Part shown: positions 41,900-52,699 of the stretch, piece after piece | Numbering within the stretch: position 1 is the stretch's first letter | Layout: each line of letters begins with the position of its first letter | Assembly: GCA_963971405.1 (NCBI GenBank) | Contig: OZ020490.1 | Coordinates: 24,205,464 to 24,269,463, forward strand | Direction of reading: 5' to 3' | Source of the DNA: Psococerastis gibbosa | Lineage: Eukaryota; Arthropoda; Insecta; Psocodea; Psocidae | Length of the DNA: 64,000 nucleotides | Translations under genes and position numbers: made by a program | The notes under the pieces: model-generated | Database searches by the model: none | What the model was told of the DNA's origin: nothing | What the model saw: only the letters and a program-made list of their open reading frames with translations

Positions 41900-43540
41900 C
41901 GCCACAAATAAAGCCTTGAAATTTGAATATAATAAAAATAATATTCTATTGATTTGACTAACTTCAAATTTTCACAATTTTGCGCCGTTTCAACTCTAAT
42001 CAAAATTTATTTAACAACACGAGCTTTTAATAGATACAAAAACTGAACAGCTTGTACAAGAAAATAATGGCAACACTTCCAGCTTTTCATTAAAAACAAA
42101 CAAAAATGTTTTATGAAGTTACTTTGATGTGAACTTGGACATTTGGAAAGTTCTGGCTACTTTCAGACTACTTAAATGCAAATCACCATCTCCCAGTAGA
42201 CAGAAATACTTAGGAATAAAAATTTTTAATTAAAAATTTAAAAGGGGCATTGTTTCGTAGGAACAACTGCAAAACTGTACTGCAATTGCTAAATTAACAC
42301 ATTTAGATGCCAAGGCATTGCGATCGGATATTTGTTTGTTTATGAATGTATGAAATTGTGTCACTTTTTAAAAATTGTTGTTTCATGCATTCGATGTGCT
42401 CTGTTGTTAAATGATTTTAATTTTTTAACGTTTTAATTCTTATACAGTGCATTGTGGCATATTTTGTATGTATAGCATAGTTAACATAGATAATGCTACA
42501 AAACTTGGAACAAAATTATAACGTATAGTTTTATTTCTCTCATATAAATTAGATCTGTCCATCTGTAATATTTGAAAGTAAAGCAACCTGAAAATGAACT
42601 AGGCTATAGTTCCAAATTTTCTAGCCTTATTTACGTTCTAAACTTGTGTTTTGTGCCTGGTTTCACTTGATTTTAATGAATGTTTTGTGCCTCAAGTGTT
42701 ACAAATAAATTATAATAATGCACTACCCAATTTTTCGTTATTATTTACCTGACAAAGAAACAGAATGCAAATTAATTTGTTACATTTCTATAGGCGCTGG
42801 GAAATGAGAAAAATAGTATGTATATCGATTTTCTATTATGTAGGTACAAAATAACCGCTTAGAAAGCTTACAATTCAGAGTGCCGGCCAAGTCTCCCCAG
42901 GCAACGGTACACCACGGTACGGTAGGCTGGTTTAAAACAGTTCTGGTATTATTTCTACTATGCTTTTACATTGCCTACCATTCCAGAATTTTATTTTATT
43001 GATTAATATATTATTATAAACAAATGGTATAATATATATATATAGATTGAATAATATTCGTAATAAAATATTGTATTGTAGTTAAAAAAAAGTTACAAAA
43101 TGGGACACTCAGTTGAAATGTTAAACTATGTGAAATTTATTGAAAGGAGCATTTCTGATAATTTCATGGATAATTTTGACGATTCTACAATCGATATTTC
43201 CTATGTGAAAATCGACAATAGAACAAAAAAGGGTTGGGGGGGGGGGGTACTTCGATTTGCATTAAGTAACCTAGAAACGGTTGCGTTTACATCTATATTA
43301 GAATAAGCACCAGTATAAATACAATACCTAGCTGGCAAACCTACACTGGCCAACCACAGGCCATCGGCACCAATAACCTACGGCTTAAGGTATAATATTT
43401 CCATTAGGAAGAGGAAAGGTGTTCACTGTTCACGGCCACGGCTAAACTAGCATTTATATGCGGCGACTACGTAGCAGCAATCTTCCGTCAATCGTGTAGA
43501 CATTTCTATGCTATTTCATACAACTGAGCGATGACAACGT
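41900..43540. other. Unassigned AT-rich sequence
   Basis: No exon or repeat partner recognised; one G-run of about 12 near 43227 and a TA microsatellite near 43035. Confidence 0.35.
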
Positions 43541-43572
43541 CAGGGCAGCAGTTAAACGAAGAAACGACGAGT

Positions 43573-44370
43573 GAGACGAATCGCAGTCATATTGACGCAG
43601 AAAATGTATTGAGCTTCCGACAGTAAAAAGTCGCGACAAAACGTAGAGCGTTCACCAATCGCGTGGGTAGTTGTACGCGGTTTCATACGACTGAGCGATG
43701 ACAACGCCAGGGCAGCAGCAACACAGCAGAAACGATGAGTGAGACGAATCGCAGACATTTTGACGTAGAAAATGAATTGAACTTCCGACAATACAAAGTC
43801 ACGACAAAACGTAGCGGTTTCACCAATCGCGTGGGTAGTTCTACGCTGTTTTATCCAGCTGAGCGATGACAACGCCGGCAGAAGCAACACAGCAGATACG
43901 ACGAGTGAGACGAACCGCAGTAATCGACAAATATTTTTGACGTTGAAAATGAATTGAGTTTCCGACAATACAAAGTCTCGACCAGACGTAGAGCGTTAAC
44001 CAATGCTGAGCGGGAACAATTCCAGGGCAGCAGTAACGCAGCAGAAACGATGAGTGAGACGAATCGCAGACATTTTGACGTAGAAAATGAATTGAACTTC
44101 CGACAATACAAAGTCACGACAAAACGTAGCGGTTTCACCAATCGCGTGGGTAGTTCTACGCTGTTTTATCCAGCTGAGCGATGACAACGCCGGCAGAAGC
44201 AACGCAGCAGATACGACGAGTGAGACGAACCGCAGTAATCGACAAATATTTTTGACGTTGAAAATGAATTGAGTTTCCGACAATACAAAGTCTCGACCAG
44301 ACGTAGAGCGTTAACCAATGCTGAGCGGGAACAATTCCAGGGCAGCAGTAACGCAGCAGAAACGACGAGA
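43573..44370. repeat. Higher-order tandem repeat, 315-bp dimer
   Basis: The word GAGACGAA recurs at 43573, 43741, 43907, 44056 and 44222, with GAGACGGT at 44371, giving intervals of 168, 166, 149, 166 and 149 bp. The 166+149 pair is duplicated as a 315-bp unit almost without change; the first 168-bp monomer is an older outlier. As 315 is divisible by three, repeated minus-strand frames stay open, but they repeat the array and were rejected as genes. Confidence 0.9.
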
Positions 44371-44389
44371 GAGACGGTCATTCACCAGA

Positions 44390-45050
44390 TAATAATTATT
44401 AAATACTAGAGTGTATTTTCTAGATTAAGTTAATGCAACGCTGATATTTGGAACAAAACTCACATTTATCTTATTCAGGATTTCGGGGGGGGGGGGGTTC
44501 TTGGGCTGTTCCCCACTGGCCCACTATTGGGAACGGGAGCAGCCATTGCTCCCTCTTATAGGGGTTTACATCATCCCTAGAATCCAGTTTCTGGTGCAAC
44601 TAAAGGAACGAAATCACACACATCACAATTATATGGTAAACTAGTATTCCATCAAAATGGCACAACCACAATACTATATACCGAAACACTTGTATACGCG
44701 TGGGGTGTCTGCGCGTAACTGACAACTTAACACCTTACACGACGAGGGGTGACAACCGGACTTTGAAATGGTACCGGAACTCAAGCCATAGATAAAGGAA
44801 TTCCAGACACTAAAGATAATCCCATCTCTCCCACCCCTGGGCTAACTATTGCTAACTTAGTCCTAAAATGCAAGAGGGCATTCTAGCCCCTATTGTAACA
44901 CTGTTGGAATGACGAGCAAAATTAGTTTGCATAGGGAAATTTCTTAAGAGTCATCGATGCATTATGATGTCCTGGAGACTTAGTACTCAGATTGATCGAT
45001 TGATCATTTTAAATGAGCCTAAGTTATAAGCCCAGGACAAAATAGGCACA
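44390..45050. other. Unassigned sequence with G-run
   Basis: A G-run of about 14 at 44484 may be part of a degenerate hAT miniature. No gene recognised. Confidence 0.3.
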
Positions 45051-45896
45051 AGTAGTGGTTGCTTACTTAGTGGTGGCAACTATTCGCCCTCATCCTCGGG
45101 CTACTGTGTCTTTTTCTAGACAAGCCTGCACCACCAGACTTGCCACCACATCCTCCGATTATGCCACTGCTTGGTCGGGGACTGCTTATTCGTTATATAG
45201 TCGCAGCTAGCCACATTGTTCGGTGTTCTTTTAGCTACAGGTACCAACTCAGTTAATGAATGCAATTTTTGGAGGCTTTAAAACCTGTACGGGGAACGTG
45301 TCTTCCGTCAGTTCATTAATAGCCTATAATAGCATATTGATAAGACAAAAAATTTGGCACAGAACTGTACTTTAAATGCCAATTTTATTAGCGCGGCCAA
45401 ATACAAGCTTATAACCATTTAATAGGTACGCGGAAGAACCTTATGTTATAGCCTAGACACAGTAAATTTATATTCCACACCGTTGCTCATCCTTGTTCTC
45501 GTATATGGTCAGAACCTATTAAAATCCATCTCAGGGGATAGCTATAAGGCCTATAAGATTTATTATTATAGTATAATAGCGAAGTTAAGATGCGTTTTGT
45601 AGATAAACAGGGTTACTGGAATGCAAATGGGTCTCATTAAATTAATCTCTTAACTTTTTTCTTCTTGTGTCTTATGCCATTGTCAAGCTGTATTTTCGCC
45701 TGTTTTATTTCTTTTTTATAAGAACTTTTCTTTTTGTCAATAAGCATTAAGTCACACTCACTAGACTGTAAACTGGTTGTTCTCAACATCGTGGCGTTTT
45801 TGAGATATAGTATCGCATATTATTCATTATTGCTTGGGCAAAGTAGCAGGCTATACTAGCGGGGTCGCAGGTGATGGATAGCAAAAAAGCCACCAG

Positions 45897-46650
45897 ATAT
45901 GTAGAGTAGTGGTACAGACTCCGACTTTCACCCGAAAGGTTGTTGGTTCGAGTCCTACACTTGCTACATTTTCTGGCCATGCTTCGGAGGGCAATTAACA
46001 TAAAGAAAAATAATGTTTCCACGCTTATTACCCCACTATTTGATTATTGTATTGTATTATCATCCAGTCGCACGGATTATCTGTCTCGCCATTTGCTACG
46101 GGCAATGAACAGTTGCATCCGATTTATTTTTAACTCTAAGCGTCGCGACCATATTAGCCCACAGTACAAAATACTAAATTTCCTAACCACCGACCAAAAA
46201 ACACAATACCAAGCACTGATGCTAATGTATAAAGTAACCCACTCAAACGCACCTTCCTACATCATACAAAAATATACAAAATTACAGTCACAGCGCAATG
46301 GCACAACATATGAAATACCACTACATAAGACCACAGGACATGGGCAATCTACGGTATTGTACTCGATTCGCCACTGGAACCGCCTACTATTCCTCTCTTT
46401 TCATCTTCTCCATTTAATTTTAATTAATATATAATAGCCTACAATGTTTTTTTTTTTAGTTTTTAAGGTTAACATGAAAACAAGACTTTATCGTCTTATT
46501 TATTGCTCGCCTTTTGTTAGCAATAAAGTCGTTTTTTCATTTCATTTCATGTAAAGCAGGTGGTTCTGGGCCTTCCTAGTTGAGTGGAAGAGAGGGCTTT
46601 ATAGCCCTAACTCCGTTAGGTTGGCTTAGTAATAGAACAAAAAAGTCAAT
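45897..46650 (+). mobile_element. tSINE interrupted by a LINE
   Basis: ATGTAGAGTAGTGGTACAGA, TTGTTGGTTCGAGTCC (perfect box B) and GCCATGCTTCGGAGGGCA form the 5' half, to 45993. The 3' half resumes at GTAAAGCAGGTGGTTCTGGG (46551) and ends AGTAATAGAACAAAAAAGTC. Elsewhere in the window these halves are contiguous, so the LINE inserted within GGCAT/GTAAAG. Confidence 0.85.
45994..46552 (+). mobile_element. LINE ORF2 C-terminal part and 3' tail
   Basis: The plus-strand frame encodes TLITPLFDYCIVLSSSRTD, RAMNSCIRFIFNSKRRDHIS, QALMLMYKVTHSNAPSYI and SIRHWNRL. PLFDYC..V..., RAMNxCIRFIF and the LMxMYKxxHxxxPxYL segment typify the region after the reverse-transcriptase domain in CR1/Rex1-like elements. 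The 3' UTR ends AATAAAGTCGTTTTTTCATT with a TTTCA tail. Five-prime truncated to about 560 bp. The frame at its upstream edge reads SINE sequence and is not part of the protein. Confidence 0.85.
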
Positions 46651-47767
46651 ATTTAATTTATACTTACTTACTAGCCAACGCCCACCCTTGGCATGTCGGC
46701 CATTTGGTGACGCGCTGACCATTAGCGACGTGCTATCTTTTCGAATTCGTCTTCATTTGTCGGCGTGTGGTCGATCGCCGGGCATGACGCGAGGTGTTCA
46801 GCGTCCAACAGGGGGTGTCCACATAGGTCGCATGCGCAGGAATATTCAATTTATACTAGCTGCGAATATAAGGAATAAGCAGTCCCCGACCAAGCAGCGG
46901 CATAATGGGAGGATGTGGTGGCAAGGCGGGTGGTGCAGAAAAATCCACAGCAGCCCGAGTATAACCAAGTGACGGGGCGAATATTTGCCGCCACTAACTA
47001 AGCCAATGCTAGGGCACTCTTTTGTCCCGGGCTGGGTACCGAAGGCGGAGGAACTCAATGAAGAGTCAACGGCATAAAGATGCAGAAGGCAATGGAAAAC
47101 CTGTTGCATTACCATAGTACATAGTACCATACTTGTACAGTCAGCATGCCTATAAAATGGCTAGAAGAGTTGCCTTAGTTTGCTCTTGATACAACCATCC
47201 ATAGTCCGTGAAAAAACCACCATGGGTGGCACAACCCAGAACTTTGCCCTCACATCAATGAACTTTTGACCTTTTATCAAAAGCCACTTTTAAGTCTAGA
47301 TCATTAATCGCTAAGTTAGGTACATGATCCAGGCATTCTAAACGTACCTGAAGCCTCTCGAGACCTCTAAGAAGAACTCGTTCTAAGGCGGCTGATGTAG
47401 TCAAGCAGTCTGCCAAACGGCTATTTACCATTTTTTTTTTGCATGGCGTGATGTTATGGGAACAGCCATTTTAGGATTCATGACAGGGCAACATTTTTCA
47501 ATTTGTCAGTGCAAAATTTCTAGGCTTACAGGTTGCGAGACAACTACTAGTACTGTACTACATCAAGTAATAAAAAAACGACTTCCCATGTTTTGAATAC
47601 GCTATAGATTGTGTTTGAGTCACATGACACGTGTAGGAATTATTTATAACAAAAGACTATGCCATTACATATTTAACACCGTTATCACTAGAGTTATATA
47701 CATATTCAATAACTGATGGCTGTGGTTTTTGCATTGTTGTTTTGGTTACGGGCTGTTTTTGACGTGA

Positions 47768-48010
47768 CAACGTCTAATAAATCGATGAGCGCTGGCTGGA
47801 ACACTGGGTGCATGCACGAAAAGCCACGCCGATGCGTGACGTGACGCTCATCCGTGACGCCGCATCTTAGTGTGGTTTTCATCGCTTAATACAACAACAA
47901 TTTAATTCATTTATTTCATTTTTTTTTAATTTTTTTATACTTATTTTTTGTTATGACGTTGTCACGTTAAACTATCGTCCGTAAACCGACTTTACAGACA
48001 ACCAATTTTT
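47768..48010. mobile_element. MITE family F
   Basis: The left part has GACGTGACAACGTC and the right part GACGTTGTCACGT, inverted; the right end is ACTATCGTCCGTAAACCGAC followed by ACAGACAACCAATTTTT. The same right end is at 14905-14990. The left boundary is uncertain. Confidence 0.5.
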
Positions 48011-48019
48011 ATTTATTTT

Positions 48020-48190
48020 TAAACTTCTTTTAAGGGCGACTGCAAGCTAGGGCTTGCTTATACACCCACCGAGTTTATTATTGTCCTGACAGTGTAACTG
48101 TGAACTGCAATCAGGAGCAGACTGGACAAAGAAGTTACCCAGGGGCTGTCAAAAACAGTCTCTGTATATACATGTGTATGTGTGTGAATG
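48020..48190 (-). mobile_element. LINE 3' UTR-like fragment
   Basis: GACTGCAAGCTAGGGCTTGC, GAGCAGACTGGACAAAGAAG and TTACCCAGGGGCTGTCAAAA resemble the sequence at 58020-58110, which abuts a LINE coding remnant. No coding remnant is seen here. Confidence 0.35.
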
Positions 48191-48414
48191 CTACCTGAGT
48201 TAGAAGGGCTGGTATTCATTTATTGACACAATCCACAATTCCTTTAGAGTAGGTAGGTACTTAGTGCTGGGGTTGAATTTGTAAGTGTACCCATCCATTT
48301 GTTATTCGTACACTTTCGACGAGGGTAAACTTGCAAATTCGTCCCCAGCATTTATAGTTGGCAACAGTCGACGCCACGAGAGAAATTCAACGGGAATAAA
48401 GAAAGTACTGCCAT

Positions 48415-48512
48415 TTTGTTGTATTACTAAGTCAACCCAGCGGAGTATACTCAACTAGGAAGTGTTGGGTGAACGTCTGAGTCCGTACCACCACTCTACA
48501 TGTCGTAACTGA
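48415..48512 (-). mobile_element. tSINE, internally deleted
   Basis: TATTACTAAGTCAACCCAGC, ACTCAACTAGGAAG, GAACGTCTGAGTCCGTACCA and ACTCTACATGTC show both ends of the family, with the middle missing. Confidence 0.65.
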
Positions 48513-48682
48513 CAATATACTGTATATAGTACTCTTGCCAAAAGTCTATAGTAAAATATGCACTGAAAATTCGACTACGATACGAGTACGTTCATCTTTA
48601 CTGCACTAGCTTAAATGAGAGATGAAGCAAGATCAAATTCAGGCAGCTACTACGGATTGTAGCTGAGTTAGTACAGCAATCA

Positions 48683-48908
48683 TGCCGGCCGCCATACCAT
48701 GTTGAATCCAGCGGACCAGAGCAGGTTCGAAGCTGCAGATAAATTGGTCATGTGCACAGTGCCGGTAGGGAAACATGGTAGGACTTGTCCTGGTCATCTC
48801 CGAACTAATCGTGTGACTTCACTGTGTTTCCCAAGTGGTTCGGAATCCACTATAATCAGAAGGTCCACTGTGGCCTGGGACTGTGTCAAACCATACTACT
48901 ACTACTAC
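48683..48908 (+). mobile_element. 5S-headed SINE R3 with 14-bp duplication
   Basis: It starts TGCCGGCCGCCATACCATGT and GAATCCAGCGG, close to the 5S 5' end, then carries GGTTCGGAATCCACTATAA, and ends with CATACTACTACTACTAC. The flanks TAGTACAGCAATCA are identical at 48669-48682 and 48909-48922. The clean duplication and similarity to the other copies suggest recent mobility. Confidence 0.9.
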
Positions 48909-49264
48909 TAGTACAGCAATCACCGCGAAACCTGAAGGTTGCTGGATCATACCCCCACTAGTTCGCGCCAAATTCGTCTATAGACGAGGCTATAACGGTT
49001 TCTACAGTATTGAAGCCCTAGCCATGTTCCTTATCCAATATATATTACCGTATAGCCAGGTTCCAGTATCAACGAGTTGATACCGGTTCGGTGTATGCAA
49101 ATTGCATCAATCATATCATGACATTTGATTTTGCTGGGGTTTGTTTTAGACAGACGCTAATTACAAACCAACCTCTCTTTTAATGAATTGGGTAGGTAAC
49201 ATCTTTGTGCGTGATGTATTACTAAGGGAAGTCATCATGGACGATGAGACTGAGCTCTTCTGTT

Positions 49265-49591
49265 CAAGGCCGTATTTATGGGGGGGGGGATCCAGGGGTC
49301 CGGACCCCCCCCCCCCCCCCGTCGCGAAAAATTCCATCATCCACAAAGTATTTTCATATGCACTTTCATTCTTTACCAGTCCATTAAAAGGTCGTTTTAA
49401 AATTAATAAAAAATAAATTTGTTCTGTTCTTTCTATATTTTTACTTGTTGTATTAACTAAAATTCAGTTTTGCTTTCTTAAGCTCGGTATAAACTACTAT
49501 GGTAGCCTCGGGCCTTAGGCTAGCTTATCTCATCATACCTACCCCCCACCCCCCCCCCCACCCCCGTCGCAAACCTATAGCTACGGCCTTG
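49265..49591. mobile_element. hAT-like element with C- and G-runs, 327 bp
   Basis: The ends CAAGGCCGTA and TACGGCCTTG are inverted; the flanks CTTCTGTT / CTTCTGCT agree at seven of eight positions. Inside are GGGGGGGGGATCCAGGGGTC, a C-run of about 15 and another of about 9. It shares its end type with 28160-28240. Confidence 0.82.
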
Positions 49592-49726
49592 CTTCTGCTT
49601 TACGAGTAGTCGTGCAAGTGTAAATGTTAAATAATCAGTGGTCGGTGAAGTAAAGAACCAGTACGATTAAACCAGTACATGCCTTCCTATTTATTAATAA
49701 GTAAATATAGTTCCCTGGTAAAGAAC

Positions 49727-50420
49727 CGGTCCGAGTTTACTCGAACATGCTTTCCAATTTATCAACATTAGTAGATAGAGAATATGAGTAATTTGGGGTT
49801 GTCCACCTGACGTCACTGCAAGTGAGGTAAATTCTAGATAGGTCAGACCAACACATTAATTACCACAAAGCAATAATGGCAGGGCACGCAATGCATTTGA
49901 GCGCGAATTTTCAATAATTTTTTGTGCAAAACCAAATGTATTTCTTTGGGAAAGCAACCTGTCCGGTTTCGTTACTAAATTTAATTCCTAAAACATGCCT
50001 GAAGGTAGAAATCATCGATAGAAAGGTATCGCAGAAAAATTATTTTTTAGTCATTTTTCATTAAAATTTAGTTATTTTTATTTTTTTACCCCCAGAAGCA
50101 AACTATCAAGGGGCAAGCGACCTCCCGCATTTTGTCAACATTAATATCGACTACAATATATGAGAATTTAAAAGAAATCGTTGGAGCCGTTTTTGTTTAA
50201 TAATTTTTTTAGACGTTTTTTTCATCAAAATCGACAGAGTAGTCTGCCCGGAAATCGATGCACAGACAGATACACAGACAGACAGACATTTCGTAAAAAC
50301 TACTTTTTTGGGTTCCTGGGACCTGAAAACGTGTAAATCCATTGAAATCTTGGAATCGAAAATTTCGACCATCACAAAGCTTTCCTTGTACTACGTATAT
50401 AAATTGGAAAGCAATAATGT
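49727..50420 (+). repeat. Dispersed repeat R5, second long copy
   Basis: AACCGGTCCGAGTTTACTCG, ACCTGACGTCACTGCAAGTG, CATCGATAGAAAGGTATCGC, CAAACTATCAAGGGGCAAGC and AAAGCTTTCCTTGTACTACG align in order with 8477-9365. It lacks the long G-run and about 90 bp near 50220. Confidence 0.7.
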
Positions 50421-50554
50421 CCCGTGGTTAAAAATAGGTTGCCTATAAATATGATTTCTCCATCTTTAAGCGCGGCATTGATCGACAATTGCCTAGTATA
50501 GGATGGGCATGCCAATAACATGATACTACACAATACTACCGACAGAGCGACATT

Positions 50555-50680
50555 TCGTAAAAAACACTTTTTGGTTCCTGGGACCTCAAAATGTGTAAAT
50601 CCGTTGCAATCTCGAAATCCATCACTTCGACCATTTCAAAGCTTTCCATAATACTGACGCATAAATTGGAAAGCAATTTA
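50555..50680 (+). repeat. R5 3'-end fragment
   Basis: CATTTCGTAAAAAACACTTT, GGTTCCTGGGACCTCAAAAT and TTTCAAAGCTTTCCATAATA repeat the R5 end directly after the longer copy. Confidence 0.6.
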
Positions 50681-50689
50681 ATAATCTAT

Positions 50690-52055
50690 GTGTCTACATT
50701 GAAACAGTATTATGAATCATACAGCAAACAATAATATCAAAATACAAACAATGAGTCCAAACTTAAGTTTAGCCTATGCCCTAGGCTAAATAGCTATTTA
50801 TGTCTCTTTGACTATAACATATCAGAAGGCAATCTAAGTACACAACGCCCCGCTTCCCATTTGAGACCATATCAGGATAGTTTTGAGATGTGCCAAAGAT
50901 ATGTGCCCACGCTTCAGCTTTCTAAATTTATGTTGTACCTACTTTTTGATAAATTCACGGGTTTTCTATCCATTGAAATTGATTTGTGCAACAAACGATT
51001 AGAATGGTAGACCCGAGGAAGGAGTTCAAGAACTGTGGCCAATTGGTGTTAATGTGCAATGTCTTACATCGAAATGCAGGGGAACATTTCTACTAATTTG
51101 ATAGATATATTTGACGGTTCTGCGATCGATATTTCCTGTGAAAATTGACAATTGGAACCGAAACACGTCGTCCCGCCAGTGGTTCTGACTTTCTCTTAAT
51201 TTTCTGAGGAATTGGAATCTTACTCTTGATCCACCTGTGTCGCATGGTGCAGTCAACGCAAGTTAACGAAGACATTATATTATAACTCTGAATTGGTACG
51301 TGGATTTTTAATGCAAAGTAAATAAAGAATAAGTAAATAGAGTAAGTAAGTAATTAATAATAGGTAATCGTTGTAAATATTTATTGCAAACCCAAATGAA
51401 AAATTTGAGTGTAACATTTTTTTAACTTCAGTCGACTGTATATTTACTCAATACATACATTATTAAATTGTAATAAATGTTCGGCTTTAAATTTTGCAAA
51501 GCAAAAACGCAACATTTGCATTACTATTTATATCTCTAAAGGTGTCAATACACACGACTAAGATAAAAATACATCCAATAATTTGGCAATCTCATTAAGA
51601 TATAGGAAACAACAAAATGTCAACTGCTTTTTTCAATCTAAAAGCATTTGAAACAACACGGGCTATTCTCATAATGATGCTAATACACGCGCAAAACCAT
51701 GTTTTTTGAAGCCAAGGTGGGTAATGTTGGCAAGACGTTTAGGCTAAAAAGAACTCATTTAATACACATTTTCTACTTAGACAAAATATAAGCATGTTGT
51801 TTGTTTCTTTTTCATAGGGTGAAGTTTCTTTTTAAGCAAATTCTAATAGCCTCTTAAAAAACGAAAAATACCTTATGCAAACGCAGAACAACAAGATTAT
51901 ATTATGTTTTTGTCGATAAAAATATCGCTGTGTACAAGTGAGCTCTTAAAGGCAAGGCAATTTCGTAAGATAATGTTCCAAGACATTTTCAGTGACAACA
52001 GATAAAGTTGGTTGGTCACAGCTCGCTCTGTACCTTTTTACCATAGTGAATTATT
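50690..52055. other. Unassigned AT-rich sequence
   Basis: No gene recognised. ATGTTGTACCTACTTTTTGA..TTTTCTATCCATTG at 50932-50985 resembles the LINE tail at 52630-52690. Confidence 0.35.
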
Positions 52056-52059
52056 ATCG

Positions 52060-52690
52060 CATATTCGTAACCTCAGATCACTAAACGTATTCGTTGAAGC
52101 ACATAACGTACACAACGCTGTTTCACAATAAAGACCTCTATGCTGGAGTAAAATTTTTAATAAGTTGCCAAGGCACCTGCAAAGCGCTGCGAGTCTGAGT
52201 AACCACTTTAGGGCCCGACTTAAAGGTTATCTGATTGAAGAGAGAATATATGACATTGGGGATCTGAGATGAGTGCATGGTATGATATGAAATGAAATGA
52301 AATGAAAAATGAAAAAACTACTTTATTGCAAACAAAAGGCGAACAATAAGACTATAAAGTCTTGTTTTCATGCTAACCTTATTATGATTATGATCTTTGT
52401 ATTTGTTTTTCGACCATATACTGTTGTATAAGTTAAGGATAAGATATTTTTTTCTTCTATATTTAAGTCATTATATATAGTAAGTAATTTATACATTAAT
52501 ATGACAGTTTTCTATCTGTCTCGCCACACCTACAGAAATACACGATATTCTATTCTATTTCATTCTAATTAAATGTAAATTAAACTGTCAGATTCAGGTT
52601 CGGCTTGCGGGGGCACAGTTTTGTAATTGTATGTTGTACCTATTTGTTTTTGATGATAAATACACGGATTTTCTATCTATTTATCTAGGG
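52060..52690 (+). mobile_element. LINE ORF2 C-terminus and 3' UTR
   Basis: The plus-strand frame gives WSKIFNKLPRHLQSAASLSN and HFRARLKGYLIEERIYDIGDLR-stop at about 52271. xxFNKLPxxL...FxxxLKxxLIEExxYxIxDL is the usual last segment of Jockey/CR1 ORF2. The UTR continues past a second, opposite LINE end (52270-52381) to GATAAATACACGGATTTTCT and a TCTAT-rich tail. Confidence 0.7.
52270..52381 (-). mobile_element. LINE 3' terminus, short
   Basis: ATGAAATGAAATGAAATG, AACTACTTTATTGCAAACAA, AAGGCGAACAATAAGAC and GTCTTGTTTTCATGCTAACC are the reverse complement of the last 110 bp of the LINE at 45994-46552. A very short, dead-on-arrival copy inserted in another LINE's 3' UTR. Confidence 0.85.
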
Positions 52691-52699
52691 TTGATCCAT

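Larger units (their letters stand above)
45055..47040. repeat. Inverted pair of about 150-bp repeats
   Basis: The stretch 45055-45215 (GTCGGGGACTGCTTATTCGT, CTTGCCACCACATCCTCCGA, CTTAGTGGTGGCAACTATTC) is the near reverse complement of 46850-47040 (GAATAAGCAGTCCCCGACC, GGAGGATGTGGTGGCAAG, TTTGCCGCCACTAACTAAG). The 1.6 kb between them includes a tSINE and a LINE. They may be terminal repeats of one element or two separate insertions. Confidence 0.65.

Noticed and set aside
43552-44381. Several 70-138 residue frames on both strands
   Set aside because: They are the 315-bp tandem repeat read through; the repeat length is a multiple of three, so stops are absent by phase, not selection.
45930-45965. 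tRNA gene signalled by GTTGGTTCGAGTCC
   Set aside because: It is the box B of a tSINE; the acceptor stem and anticodon arm cannot be formed, and the same sequence recurs in at least nine SINE copies.
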